Source: Acidobacteriaceae bacterium (GTDB lineage: Bacteria; Acidobacteriota; Terriglobia; Bryobacterales; Bryobacteraceae). Taken from it: a DNA stretch of 64,000 nucleotides. The stretch's first letter is position 1. The number at the start of each line of letters is the position of its first letter. The position numbers were made by a program, and so were the translations under genes. A model generated the notes under the pieces. The model saw only the letters and a program-made list of their open reading frames with translations, was not told where the DNA came from and did no database searches. This document shows positions 52,901 through 62,495 of the stretch, one piece after another. Where the stretch lies: the NCBI GenBank assembly GCA_020247055.1, contig JADCJL010000097.1, forward strand, positions 1 through 64,000. The letters run 5' to 3'.

Positions 52901-54450
52901 TATCCTTGAACTCGTTTGACCTTGCCGGCCCAGAACGATTCCTTCAACTCCAGTTTGCGAATCTTCCCCGTGCCCGTCTTCGGCAGCGCCTCGGCGCGGA
53001 ACGCAATAATCCGCGGCAGTTTGAACCGGCCCAGCCGCTCGCCCAGAAACGCCAGCAGCTCCTCCTGCGACAACTCCGCCCCCGCCTTGCGCACCACCAC
53101 CGCCGCCGGCACCTCGCCCCACTTCTCATCCGGCGCCGCCACCACCGCGCATTCCAGCACCGCCGGATGCGCCGCAATCGCCCGCTCCACCTCAATCGAA
53201 GAGATGTTCTCGCCGCCGCTGATGATGATCTCCTTCTTGCGATCAACAATCAGCACGTAGCCCTCGGCGTCCCACACGGCCATATCCCCCGTGTGAAACC
53301 ACGCGCCCTCCATCACGGCGGCCGTCGCGGCCGGCTCTCGGAAGTACCCGGCCATCACATGGTCGCTGCGCGTGATGATCTCGCCAATCGAGCTCGCATC
53401 CCGCGGCACGTCCTTGCCCTGCGGGTCCACCACGCGGATCTCTACCCCCGGCAGCGGCCAGCCCGTCATCGCCTGCCGCCGCTGCCGGTCGGCCTGATCG
53501 GCAAACACGACCCCCGGCTTCGGCCCGGCTTTGCTCAACACCGGCGCCGTCTCCGTCAGCCCGTAGCCGGCCGCCGCCTCGCAGCCGAACGCCGCTTCGA
53601 GCCGCGCGATCAGCTCGGGCGAAGACGCCGCGCCCCCCAGCATGATGTGCCGCAGGCTCGAAGTGTCGAACTGCCCCAACTGCGGGCAGTTGAGCAGCGA
53701 ATTCGCCATCGTCGGCACCAGGCACATATCGGTCGCCTTGTGCTCGGCGATCAGCGCCAGCACCGCCGCCGGATCAAACCGGCGCACCATCACCTGCTTG
53801 GTCCCCATCATCGCGCACGCCTGCGGCATGCCCCAGCCATTAGCGTGGAACAGCGGAATCGTGTGCAGATCCACCTTCGTCTTGGCGTCGTCAAAGGTCG
53901 TCGCCAGCGACATCGCGTGCAGGTAGAGCGTCCGGTGCGTCAGGCTCACGCCCTTCGGCGTCCCCGTGCTGCCGCTCGTGTAGAACAGCTCGGCAATCCC
54001 GTTCTCGTCAATCTTCGTCCAGTCGCACGGCGCCGCCGGCGCGTCCATCACAAAACCGTCGAGCGAAATCCAGTGCTCCACCGCCGGGCATCCCTCGCGG
54101 TTGATCGACCCCGCGAACTCCGGCTCGTAGAAGACAATCCGCGCCCCCGAGTGGTTCAGAATCCCGGTGATCTCCCCCGGCGTCAGCCGCACGTTCAGCG
54201 GCATCACGATGCCGCCCGCCATCACCACGCCGTAGTAGCCTTCAAGCAGCAGATGCGTGTTAAAGCTCAGGTAAGCCACGCGGTCGCCCGGCTCAACGCC
54301 CAGCGCGAGCAACTGGCCCGCCAGGCGCTCGCAGCGCTCGGCGAACTCGCCGTAGGTGAACTCCTTGTCGCCGCAGACAATGCCCACCCGGCGGGCAAAC
54401 AGATCAGCGGCGCGGTAGAGAAAGCGGATGGGCGTCAGTGGGAGAGTCAT
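52900..54450 (-). CDS. AMP-forming acyl-CoA synthetase
   Basis: 516 residues, ANL superfamily, resembling medium/long-chain fatty acyl-CoA ligases. P-loop YTSGSTGTPKGVSLTH (about 165), adenylate motif GYGLTETAPV (about 298), FHTGDMAVWDAEGYVLIVDRKKEIIISGGENIS (about 390-420) and the C-terminal catalytic Lys in LPKTGTGKIRKLEL are intact. No signal peptide. Substrate chain is unknown. It overlaps the M28 peptidase gene by four bases and prmA by one, within one operon. Confidence 0.92.
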   Translation of the reverse strand: MTLPLTPIRFLYRAADLFARRVGIVCGDKEFTYGEFAERCERLAGQLLALGVEPGDRVAYLSFNTHLLLEGYYGVVMAGGIVMPLNVRLTPGEITGILNHSGARIVFYEPEFAGSINREGCPAVEHWISLDGFVMDAPAAPCDWTKIDENGIAELFYTSGSTGTPKGVSLTHRTLYLHAMSLATTFDDAKTKVDLHTIPLFHANGWGMPQACAMMGTKQVMVRRFDPAAVLALIAEHKATDMCLVPTMANSLLNCPQLGQFDTSSLRHIMLGGAASSPELIARLEAAFGCEAAAGYGLTETAPVLSKAGPKPGVVFADQADRQRRQAMTGWPLPGVEIRVVDPQGKDVPRDASSIGEIITRSDHVMAGYFREPAATAAVMEGAWFHTGDMAVWDAEGYVLIVDRKKEIIISGGENISSIEVERAIAAHPAVLECAVVAAPDEKWGEVPAAVVVRKAGAELSQEELLAFLGERLGRFKLPRIIAFRAEALPKTGTGKIRKLELKESFWAGKVKRVQG

Positions 54451-55994
54451 TTGGCGAATCGCTTGAAAAAGCTATCAGATTTCCAGGCGGGCCGCTGCGG
54501 CAGGTTCGCCGTGCGTGCCACCAGGGCCGCCAGATACTCGGTAAACCGCCCCGCCGCCGGGATGTCTACCGGCTGCGCGAGATCGTCCGAAACGGCGTGG
54601 TACCGGGTCTTCAACCACTCGCTTTGCAGCTTCTCCTCGGGCGAACCCTTCTGGTAGCCGAACTTAAACGCCAGCGACGGAATGCCCGCGCGGATAAAGC
54701 TGTACTGGTCGCTGCGGATAAACCGCCGCTGCTCGGGAATCGGATCCGGCAACACCGGCAATGCGAACTCCCCGGCCACCTCGCGCGCCGTATCGCCCAG
54801 CGTCGACTCATCAATGCCGAGCATCGTCAGGTATCGCAGCGCGTGCAGCGGCATGAACATGTCCATGTTGCAGTTGGCGACCAGCTGCCGGGCCGGTACC
54901 GTCGGGTTGCGCGCGAAGAAGCGCGACCCCTGCAGCCCCTTCTCTTCACCCGTCACGGCCACGAACAGCACGCTGCGTTCGAGCGGCTTGCCGGCCTTCA
55001 ACTGCCGGGCCACTTCAAGCATCGCCGCAATGCCGGAGGCGTTATCGAGCGCGCCGTTGAAGATGCCATCGCCGGCAAACGACGTCGTCTTGCCGAGATG
55101 ATCGAGATGCGCGCTCACGACGACATACTCCTGCTTCCGCTTCGGGTGCGTGCCTTCGAGCTTGGCCGCCACGTTCGGGCTGCTCAGCTCGCCGCGCTTC
55201 ACCGCCACCGTCGCCGCCAACTCCCCCACCAGCGGAAACTTCGGCAGCGGCTGCTCCGCCGCCGCCAGATCAAACAGCTCCTTCACCGTGTGCCCCGACC
55301 CGGCAAACAGCATCTCTGCGTGCTCCGGGTTGAAAACGATCGAAACCTGCTGGCCCGCCTCATCGGCCACCGCCGTCATCGAAGCCTGCAGCCGGGCCGC
55401 CGACGCCCGCGGCCACGGCACCGTCTGCACCCGCGACAGCGTAATCAGCCCAATCGCCCCCCGCTTCCGCAGCGGCTCCCATCGCACATCGCTCGACTGC
55501 ACATGCGCCGCCAGCGGCCCCGGCCAGGCCTTCGGAGCCCCCGCCAGCATCACCGCAATCTTCCCCTTCAGGTTCACCCCCTTCAGGTCATCATGATTCT
55601 GCTCCGGTACCCGCAGCCCGTAGCCAACAAAAACCATGGGCGCCCGCACCGCCGGCGCCGGGTCCGTCCGCAGGCTGAAATAGGCCTGTTTGCCCAGTTC
55701 GACGGCCACCGCCTTGCCGTCGCGCACAATCTCCAGCTTCGAATTCGCCTCGTCAATCTGCCGCGTCGCAAACGGCACCGGCTGCAGGTAGCCCTGCGTC
55801 CCCGCCGCCTGCAGGCCCAGCCGTTCAAACTCCGCCGCCACGTAGGCCGCCGCCTGCCGGTGCCCCTCGCTGCCCGTGTTCCGGCCCTCAAGCTTATCGT
55901 CGGCCAGAAACTGCACATGTTTCCACCAGCGCTCCCCCACACTTTCCGCGAAAAGAGAGCTGACGACCAGAGCAAAGCAGAACAGACGGCGCAT
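54447..55994 (-). CDS. M28 family aminopeptidase, secreted
   Basis: 515 residues with a signal peptide (about 1-16, ending LFAE). A PA-domain-like insert (about 120-230) precedes the M28 catalytic core with di-zinc ligands: His in VSAHLDHLG (about 300), Asp in GALDNASG, Glu-Glu in VTGEEKGLQG, and a final His in RYHAVSDD. It should release N-terminal residues from peptides. An AAGGA Shine-Dalgarno lies before ATG 55994. First gene of a coupled operon with the acyl-CoA ligase, PrmA and the enolase-family enzyme. Confidence 0.92.
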   Translation of the reverse strand: MRRLFCFALVVSSLFAESVGERWWKHVQFLADDKLEGRNTGSEGHRQAAAYVAAEFERLGLQAAGTQGYLQPVPFATRQIDEANSKLEIVRDGKAVAVELGKQAYFSLRTDPAPAVRAPMVFVGYGLRVPEQNHDDLKGVNLKGKIAVMLAGAPKAWPGPLAAHVQSSDVRWEPLRKRGAIGLITLSRVQTVPWPRASAARLQASMTAVADEAGQQVSIVFNPEHAEMLFAGSGHTVKELFDLAAAEQPLPKFPLVGELAATVAVKRGELSSPNVAAKLEGTHPKRKQEYVVVSAHLDHLGKTTSFAGDGIFNGALDNASGIAAMLEVARQLKAGKPLERSVLFVAVTGEEKGLQGSRFFARNPTVPARQLVANCNMDMFMPLHALRYLTMLGIDESTLGDTAREVAGEFALPVLPDPIPEQRRFIRSDQYSFIRAGIPSLAFKFGYQKGSPEEKLQSEWLKTRYHAVSDDLAQPVDIPAAGRFTEYLAALVARTANLPQRPAWKSDSFFKRFAK

Positions 55995-56045
55995 GGGTAT
56001 CCTTAAGGTTGCTGACGGAATCTCCATTATAGTGAGGGCACCTCC

Positions 56046-57878
56046 ATGAAGCGCATCTTCTTCGGTCTGGCTATTCTCGGCCTGTTCGGCATCGCCGTGG
56101 CGCAGCGGCGGGCGCCCTCGGAACCGCCGCAGCGCTTTGCCTCCCGCGGCACCCGCATCGCCATCGGCGCCGGCACCGACGCCTCGGCCGACGCCGGCAT
56201 GCGCCTCGCTCAGAACGGCGGCAACGCCGTCGACGCCGGCGTCGCGGCCATGTTCGCGGCCAGCATCGTCGAATACTCCCACTTCGGCTTCGGCGGCGAA
56301 GCCCCCATTCTCATCCGCACCAAAGAAGGCAAGGTCGTCTCCATCGCCGGCATCGGCACCATGCCCAAACTCGCCACCGCCGACCTGTTCCGCAACCGCC
56401 GCATGCTCCCCGGCGAAATTCAAAACCTCGAACCCAACGGCCTCAAAGGCATGGTCCCCGTCGCCGGCCTCATGCCCGCGCTCGTCCCCGGCATGGTCGA
56501 AGCCGGCCTCGTCGCCCTCCGCGAGTACGGCACCAAGTCCTTTGCCGAGGTCATCCAACCCGCCATCGAACTCGCCGACGGCGCGCCGCTCGACGAAGTC
56601 CGCGCCACCTCGCTCGCCCGCTCCCGCCGCTTCTTCGAACTCTGGCCCACCTCGAAAGCCGCCTACCTCCCCCCCGGCTTCACCCCCCGGCCCAGCCTCG
56701 TCTTCGAACAGCCCGACCTCGCCCGCACCCTCCGCGCCATGGCCGCCGCCGAAGCCCGCGCCGTCAAAGGCGGCGCCGCCCGCCAGGCCGGCATCGACGC
56801 CGTCCGCGACTACTTCTACCGCGGCGACATCGCCCGCAAAATCGACGCCTTCAGCCAGGCCAACGACGGCCTCCTCCGCTACGAAGACCTCGCCGCCTTC
56901 CGCCTCCAACCCGAAGAACCGGTCTCCACCACCTACCGCGGCTACACCGTCTACAAGCCCGGCTTCTGGAGCCAGGGCCCCATCTTCCTCGAAGCCCTCA
57001 ATCTCCTCGAAGGCTTCCCCCTCGCCGAGATGCAGCACAACTCCTCGCAGTATCTCCACACCCTCACCGAAGCCCTCAAACTCGGCTACGCCGACCGCGA
57101 CACCTACTACGGCGACCCCCTGTTCCATAACATCCCCGCCGCCACGCTGCTCTCGAAAGAGTACGCCGCCGAACGCCGCGCCCAGATCGGCGATCAGGCC
57201 TCGATGGCCTTCCGCCCCGGCCTGATCGACGGCAAAAAGGGCCAGCACCCCTCGGAAACCGAAATCGTCCGCCACAAAATCGACGACGAACTCATGGCCC
57301 GCGACACCACCTGCATCACCGCCGCCGACGCCGACGGCATCATGTTCTCCGTCACGCCCTCCGGCTCCTGGCTGCCTTCGGTCGTCGCCGGCGACACCGG
57401 CATCCCCCTCACGCAGCGCGCCCAGAGCTTCCTGCTCATCCCCGGCCACCCCAACGAACTCGCCGGCGGCAAGCGCCCCCGCGTCACCCTCAGCCCCACC
57501 CTCGTCACCCGCAACGGCCGGCCCTTTCTCGCCCTCGCCACCCCCGGCGGCGACAACCAGGACCAGGCCCTGCTCCAGATGTTCCTCAACGTCGTCGACT
57601 TCGGCATGAACGCCCAGGCCGCCGTCGAAGCCCCCCGCCTGCAGACGCGCCACCTCGTCTCGAGCTTCGACAACCACGCCATGAGCCCCGGCGACCTCAT
57701 GCTCGACGAACGCATCTCCCCCAGCGTCATCCAGCAGCTCGCCCAGCGCGGCCACGACGTCAGCACCCGGTCGAAATGGTCCGGCGGCGCCGCGCCCGTC
57801 ATCATCCGCTACGCCCCCGGCGGGGTCATGGAGGCCGGCGCCGACCCTTACGGCTACCGCACCGCGCGCGCCTGGTGA
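56046..57878 (+). CDS. Gamma-glutamyltransferase-like enzyme
   Basis: 610 residues with a signal peptide (about 1-20). An Ntn-hydrolase precursor that cleaves itself before a Thr, here Thr421 in ARDTTCITAADADG. The N-terminal half shows NGGNAVDAGVAA and GFGGEAPILI; the C-terminal part has LATPGGDNQDQALLQMFLNVVDFGM. E. coli Ggt is about 580 residues. The usual TTH motif at the cleavage site is TTC here, so donor preference may differ; a gamma-glutamyl or related amide hydrolase is the safest call. Coupled to the DUF72 gene by a GTGA overlap. Confidence 0.88.
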   Translation: MKRIFFGLAILGLFGIAVAQRRAPSEPPQRFASRGTRIAIGAGTDASADAGMRLAQNGGNAVDAGVAAMFAASIVEYSHFGFGGEAPILIRTKEGKVVSIAGIGTMPKLATADLFRNRRMLPGEIQNLEPNGLKGMVPVAGLMPALVPGMVEAGLVALREYGTKSFAEVIQPAIELADGAPLDEVRATSLARSRRFFELWPTSKAAYLPPGFTPRPSLVFEQPDLARTLRAMAAAEARAVKGGAARQAGIDAVRDYFYRGDIARKIDAFSQANDGLLRYEDLAAFRLQPEEPVSTTYRGYTVYKPGFWSQGPIFLEALNLLEGFPLAEMQHNSSQYLHTLTEALKLGYADRDTYYGDPLFHNIPAATLLSKEYAAERRAQIGDQASMAFRPGLIDGKKGQHPSETEIVRHKIDDELMARDTTCITAADADGIMFSVTPSGSWLPSVVAGDTGIPLTQRAQSFLLIPGHPNELAGGKRPRVTLSPTLVTRNGRPFLALATPGGDNQDQALLQMFLNVVDFGMNAQAAVEAPRLQTRHLVSSFDNHAMSPGDLMLDERISPSVIQQLAQRGHDVSTRSKWSGGAAPVIIRYAPGGVMEAGADPYGYRTARAW

Positions 57879-58828
57879 GCAATCTCTCTCTGTTCGCCGC
57901 CGAACCCACCCCGCTTGCCGCCAAGCTCGCCCGCCTCGCCGCCCGCGGCATTCTCCTCGGCGGCAGCTCCTGGAAGTACGAAGGCTGGCTCGGCCAGATC
58001 TACACCCCGGAACGCTACTTCACCCGCGGCAAATTCTCGGCCAAGAAGTTCGAAGACACCTGCCTGGCCGAGTACGCCGAAACCTTCCCGGTCGTCTGCG
58101 GCGACTTCAGCTTCTATCAGTTCCCCTCGCAAGAGTTCTGGCAAAAACTCTTTGCCAGCGCCCCCGCCTCGCTGCAGTTCGCCTTCAAAGTGCCCGAAGA
58201 GATCACCGTCAAGGTCTTCCCGGCCCACCCCCGCTACGGCCGCCGCGCCGGCCTTGAAAACCCCAACTTCCTCGACAGCGAACTCCTCCGCCAGATGTTC
58301 CTCGAACCGCTCCGGCCCTACGCCGGCCGCACCTTCGCCCTCATCTTCGAGTTCGGCCAGATGTCGCGCAAAACCATGCCGGATGTCGAAGCGTTCCTCG
58401 AAAAACTCGTCCCGTTTCTTGAAAAACTGCCTCCCGGGCCGCGCTACTCGATCGAACTGCGCAACGCCGAATTCCTCACCCCCGCCTACTTCGCCGCCCT
58501 CCGCCACCACCGCGTCGCCCACATCTTCAACGCCTGGACCCGCATGCCGGAGCTCTCCGCCCAAACCGCCCTCCCCGACGCCCACACCGCCCGCTTCACC
58601 GTCGTCCGCGCCCTCCTCCGCCAGGGCCGCTCCTACGAAGACGCCGTCAACACCTTCTCGCCCTACGACCGCATCCAGGACCCCAACCCCGCCGCCCGCG
58701 ACGCCCTGCGCGCGCTCATCAACCGCTCGCTCCGCCTCGGCCAACCCGCCAGCATTTTCGTCAATAATCGTTTCGAGGGCAACGCGCCCGCCACCATCGA
58801 ATCCATCGTCGAGGGAATCGAACTATGA
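57875..58828 (+). CDS. DUF72 domain-containing protein
   Basis: 317 residues of the DUF72/YecE family, a TIM-barrel-like fold of unknown activity. Characteristic segments: LLGGSSWKYEGWLGQIYTPERYF near residue 30, FYQFPSQEFWQKL, FAFKVPEEITV, and YSIELRNAEFLTPAYFAAL. Start GTG 57875 overlaps the upstream stop (GTGA); the earlier open frame is a shadow of the transferase gene. The sulfatase gene overlaps its end by four bases. Confidence 0.9.
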   Translation: MSNLSLFAAEPTPLAAKLARLAARGILLGGSSWKYEGWLGQIYTPERYFTRGKFSAKKFEDTCLAEYAETFPVVCGDFSFYQFPSQEFWQKLFASAPASLQFAFKVPEEITVKVFPAHPRYGRRAGLENPNFLDSELLRQMFLEPLRPYAGRTFALIFEFGQMSRKTMPDVEAFLEKLVPFLEKLPPGPRYSIELRNAEFLTPAYFAALRHHRVAHIFNAWTRMPELSAQTALPDAHTARFTVVRALLRQGRSYEDAVNTFSPYDRIQDPNPAARDALRALINRSLRLGQPASIFVNNRFEGNAPATIESIVEGIEL

Positions 58829-60267
58829 TTTCACGCAGAGAACTGCTCGCCGCCCCGGCGCTCTACCAGCGCACCCCCACCCGCCGCAACGTGCTGTTCC
58901 TCATGGCCGACCAGCACCGCGCCGACTGCCTCGGCGCCGCCGCCCACACCCCCAACCTCGACCGCCTCGCCCGCGAAGGCGCCCGCTTCGTCAACGCCTA
59001 CTCCTCCACCCCCACCTGCACCCCGGCCCGCGCCTGCCTGCTCACCGGCCTTTCCCCCTGGAACCACGGCATGCTCGCCTACGGCCGCGTCGCCCCCAAG
59101 TATCCCTACGAAATGCCGCGGGCGCTGAACGATCTCGGCTACTTCACCGGCGCCATCGGCAAACTGCACTACTCCCCGCAGCGCAACCTGCACGGCTACC
59201 AGATGGCGCTGCTCGATGAAAGCGTCCGCGTCGAAAGCCCCGACTTCCGCAGCGACTACCGCAGCTGGTTCGCCTCCCAGGCCCCGCTGCTCAACCCGGA
59301 CGCGACCGGCGTCGGCTTCAACGACTACAACGCCAAACCCTACCTCCTGCCCGAACGGCTCCACCCCACGCGCTGGACCGCCGACTGCGCCGTCAATTTC
59401 CTCGAAGGCTACCAGCGCCCCGAACCCTTCTTCCTGAAGGTCTCCTTCGCCCGGCCCCACAGCCCCTACGACCCGCCGCAGCGCTGGATGGACTTCCATA
59501 AAGACCGCCCGCTCCCCCCCGCCGACATCGCCCCGTGGGCCGACCGTCACCGCGCCCGCAACACGACGAAAAACGACATCTGGCGTGGCGACCTGGGTCC
59601 CGCCGCCGTCCGCGAGTCCCGGCAGGGCTACTGGGGCGCCGTCTCGTTCATCGATGAACAGATCGGCCGCATCCTCGCCGCCCTCGATCAGCGCGGCCTC
59701 GCCGACAACACCCTCGTCATCTACACCTCCGACCACGGCGACATGCTCGGCGATCATCATCTGTGGCGCAAGTCCTACGCCTACGAAGGCTCGGCCCGCG
59801 TGCCGATGATCGTCCGTCTGCCCGGCGCGCCCCGCGGCCAGACGTTTGAGCAGCCCGTCGAACTCCGCGACATCTTCCCCACCGTCCTCGACGCCGCCGA
59901 AGCCTCCCCGGCCCGCCCCCTCGACGGCCGTTCTTTGCTCGACCTCATCCGCGGCCGCGCCGCCAACTGGCGCGAATGGATCGACCTCGAACACGGCGTC
60001 TGCTACGACAACGCGAACCAGTGGACGGCCCTGACCGACGGCCGCACCAAGTACATCTTCCACGCCTTCACCGGCGAAGAGCAGCTGTTTGATCTCACCA
60101 CCGACCGCGCCGAACTCCGCAACCGCACCGACGATGCGGCGCGCCTGCGCCTCTGGCGCGGCCGCATGATCCAGCACCTCGAAGCCCGCGGCGAAGCCTG
60201 GGTCAAGGGCGGCCGCCTGGCCACGCGCGAGAAGATGGTGCAGTACTCGCCGCTCTATCCCCGCTAA
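58825..60267 (+). CDS. Type I sulfatase (choline-sulfatase-like)
   Basis: 480 residues. The formylglycine motif is CTPAR at 65-69 within STPTCTPARACLLTG; metal-site opening NVLFLMADQHRADCLG (about 22-37) and VIYTSDHGDMLGDHHLWRK (about 305) are present. A short RRELLAAP N-terminus may be a Tat-like leader. Substrate (choline sulfate, sulfated glycan, or a phosphonate ester) is not readable. It is the third gene of a coupled unit; its end overlaps the convergent SDR by four bases. A formylglycine-generating enzyme is not in the window. Confidence 0.9.
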   Translation: MISRRELLAAPALYQRTPTRRNVLFLMADQHRADCLGAAAHTPNLDRLAREGARFVNAYSSTPTCTPARACLLTGLSPWNHGMLAYGRVAPKYPYEMPRALNDLGYFTGAIGKLHYSPQRNLHGYQMALLDESVRVESPDFRSDYRSWFASQAPLLNPDATGVGFNDYNAKPYLLPERLHPTRWTADCAVNFLEGYQRPEPFFLKVSFARPHSPYDPPQRWMDFHKDRPLPPADIAPWADRHRARNTTKNDIWRGDLGPAAVRESRQGYWGAVSFIDEQIGRILAALDQRGLADNTLVIYTSDHGDMLGDHHLWRKSYAYEGSARVPMIVRLPGAPRGQTFEQPVELRDIFPTVLDAAEASPARPLDGRSLLDLIRGRAANWREWIDLEHGVCYDNANQWTALTDGRTKYIFHAFTGEEQLFDLTTDRAELRNRTDDAARLRLWRGRMIQHLEARGEAWVKGGRLATREKMVQYSPLYPR

Positions 60268-61016
60268 CGCCGCCGCCACCGCCCGTCGACAAACTCAGCC
60301 TCGGCCTCCCGCCACGGGCCAAACTTACACGCCATCTGCCCGCCGTCCACCAGCAGCGTCGCGCCCGTGATGTAGCTCGCCCAGTCGCTCGCCAGAAACA
60401 CGGCCGCCTTGGCCACCTCCTCCGGCTCCCCGCCGCGGCCCATCGGAATCGCCCGAAAATACTCCTTAATCACGGCCTCCGTGTGGAACGCCTCCGCCGT
60501 CAGCCGCGTCCGGATCAGCCCCGGATTCACGGCGTTCACCCGGATGCCATACGGCCCCAACTCATTGGCCGCCGTGTGTACAATCCCCAGCACCCCGGCC
60601 TTGGTCGCGTTGTAGGCAATCAGGTTCTCCTCGCCGTCATACGAGTTGGTCGAGGCGGTCAGCACAATCGCGCCCGGCCGCCCCGCCGCCCGCATCCGCC
60701 CCGCCGCCGCCTGCAGCGTCTCAAACGCCGCCGTCAGGTTCAGCGTCACCGTCTTGTCCCACACCTCGCGCGTCGTCTCGGCAATCGGCCGCACAAACGC
60801 CGTACCCGCGTTGATCATCACAATATCCGGCGCCGGGCCGGCCGCAAACGCCGCCTCCAGGCTCGCCCGGTCCGTCACGTTCACCGGCGGTGACGACTCC
60901 AGGTCGAAAACGGTAACCGCCGCGCCGCACGCGCCCAGCGTCTGCGCCATCGCGCGGCCAATGCCGTGGGCGCCGCCGGTCACAATGGCGTGCCGGCCGG
61001 AGAGATCAATCTGCAT
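60264..61016 (-). CDS. Short-chain dehydrogenase/reductase
   Basis: 250-residue classical SDR. Cofactor motif TGGAHGIG (about 13-20), INAG (about 69), catalytic Ser in TASTNSYDG (about 122) and Tyr-Lys in AYNATKAG (about 134), then NAVNPGLIRT and GATLLVDGG. Acidic residue at the end of strand 2 (FDLE) suggests NAD preference. Located between two sulfatases on the opposite strand; its start is 24 bases from the second sulfatase start. Confidence 0.93.
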   Translation of the reverse strand: MQIDLSGRHAIVTGGAHGIGRAMAQTLGACGAAVTVFDLESSPPVNVTDRASLEAAFAAGPAPDIVMINAGTAFVRPIAETTREVWDKTVTLNLTAAFETLQAAAGRMRAAGRPGAIVLTASTNSYDGEENLIAYNATKAGVLGIVHTAANELGPYGIRVNAVNPGLIRTRLTAEAFHTEAVIKEYFRAIPMGRGGEPEEVAKAAVFLASDWASYITGATLLVDGGQMACKFGPWREAEAEFVDGRWRRR

Positions 61017-61040
61017 CTTCTTACGCTATCCTGTTCGCTG

Positions 61041-62369
61041 ATGAATGGTCTAACCCGCCGCGGTTTCCTCGGCACCCCCGCCGCCTTCGCGCCCCCCTCC
61101 CCCGCGGCGCCCCCGCCCAACATCCTCTTCCTCATCTCCGACGACCACACCGCCGCCGACCTCGGCTGCTCCGGCAACACCCACCTCCACACCCCCCACC
61201 TCGACCGCCTCGCCGCCCGCGGCGCCCGCTTTGCCAACTGCTTCGTCACCTCGCCGCAGTGCAGCCCCAACCGCTCCGCCCTCTTCACCGGCGCCACCGC
61301 CCACACCACCAACACCTCCCGGCTCCATACCCCCATGCCGCCCTGGGAGAAGACCTTCCTCGATTCGCTCAAAGAACGCGGCTACCACACCGGCGCCTAC
61401 CGCAAAATCCATCAGGGCGAAGAGTTCAACCGCCGCTTCGACTTCTACCGCTCCAACCCCGCGGCCTCCTTCGCCGAATTCTTCGACCAGCGGCCCGCCC
61501 ACCAGCCCTTCTTCCTCCACATCGGCTTCACCGACCCCCACCGCCCCTACCGGCCCAACGCCTTCCAGCCGCCCCACGACCGCGCCAAAGTCCGCCTGCC
61601 CAACTTCCTCCCCGATACCCCCGAAATCCGCGAAGACCTCGGCATGTACGCCGACTATATCGCCCGCATGGACGCCGAATGCGGCCAACTGCTCGACCTC
61701 CTCTCCGCCCGCGGCCTCGCCCACAACACCATCGTCTTTTTCACCGCCGACAACGGCATGCCCTTCCCCGGCGCCAAAGGCACCTGCTACGACCCCGGCC
61801 TCCACGTCCCGCTCCTCGTCCACTGGCCCGGCAAGCCCGCCGGCGTCGTCCACCCCCATCTGATCTCCCACATCGACCTCCCCGCCACCTGGCTCGACCT
61901 CGCCGGCGCCCCGGCCCTTCCCAAAATGCAGGGCCGCAGCTTCCGCGGTCTGCTCGACGGCTCCGGCTACGAGCCCCGCCAAGCCGTCTTCAGCGAACGC
62001 AACTGGCACGACAACTTCGACCCCATCCGCAGCATCCGCACCACCCGCCACAAGCTCATCTTCAACGCCGCCCCCCACTTCCCCTACCGCCCCGCCTGGG
62101 ACCTCGCCGACAGCCTCACCTGGAAGAGCTACCAGGCTTTGGCCCGCCAAGGGAAGCTCTCCGCCGCCCACAGCCGCCTCGTCCAACCCACCCGCCCCCT
62201 GGTCGAACTCTACGACCTCGCCGCCGACCCCGACGAGTTCCGCAACCTCGCCGCCAGCCCGGAACACGCCGCCATCCGCGCCGAACTTCAGAAAAAGCTG
62301 GGCGAATGGATGGAGAAAACCTATGACTTTCTCCCCCCTTCCGCCCCCGGATGGGCGGCCCGCCTGTAG
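61041..62369 (+). CDS. Type I sulfatase (heparan/N-sulfatase-like)
   Basis: 442 residues with a Tat-like leader (LTRRGFLGTPAAFA). Formylglycine motif CSPNR at 74-78 in TSPQCSPNRSALFTG; metal residues in LISDDHTAAD (about 32) and FFTADNGMPFPGAKGT (about 235). The layout is closer to N-sulfoglucosamine sulfohydrolases than to the sulfatase at 58825-60267. Substrate is probably a sulfated glycan. Start ATG 61041; 24 bases separate it from the divergent SDR. Confidence 0.9.
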   Translation: MNGLTRRGFLGTPAAFAPPSPAAPPPNILFLISDDHTAADLGCSGNTHLHTPHLDRLAARGARFANCFVTSPQCSPNRSALFTGATAHTTNTSRLHTPMPPWEKTFLDSLKERGYHTGAYRKIHQGEEFNRRFDFYRSNPAASFAEFFDQRPAHQPFFLHIGFTDPHRPYRPNAFQPPHDRAKVRLPNFLPDTPEIREDLGMYADYIARMDAECGQLLDLLSARGLAHNTIVFFTADNGMPFPGAKGTCYDPGLHVPLLVHWPGKPAGVVHPHLISHIDLPATWLDLAGAPALPKMQGRSFRGLLDGSGYEPRQAVFSERNWHDNFDPIRSIRTTRHKLIFNAAPHFPYRPAWDLADSLTWKSYQALARQGKLSAAHSRLVQPTRPLVELYDLAADPDEFRNLAASPEHAAIRAELQKKLGEWMEKTYDFLPPSAPGWAARL

Positions 62370-62377
62370 CGATCTCC

Positions 62378-62415
62378 TTGACGGGGGCAGGGAATCTTGA
62401 CGGGGGCAGGGAATC
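62378..62415. repeat. Perfect 19-bp tandem repeat containing duplicated TTGAC hexamers
   Basis: TTGACGGGGGCAGGGAATC is repeated twice without a gap (62378-62396, 62397-62415) in the 126-base space before the M23 peptidase gene. Each copy starts with TTGACG, a good -35 hexamer; GATGATACGGT lies about 17 bases after the second one and may serve as a weak -10. The remainder up to ATG 62496 shows nothing clear. Confidence 0.8.
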
Positions 62416-62495
62416 GATGATACGGTCAGAGGAGGGAAGCCCGTCGGACATCGCCCCGTTTCGCCTTGTCCCATGCTAGTGAGTCTTGATCGAGC

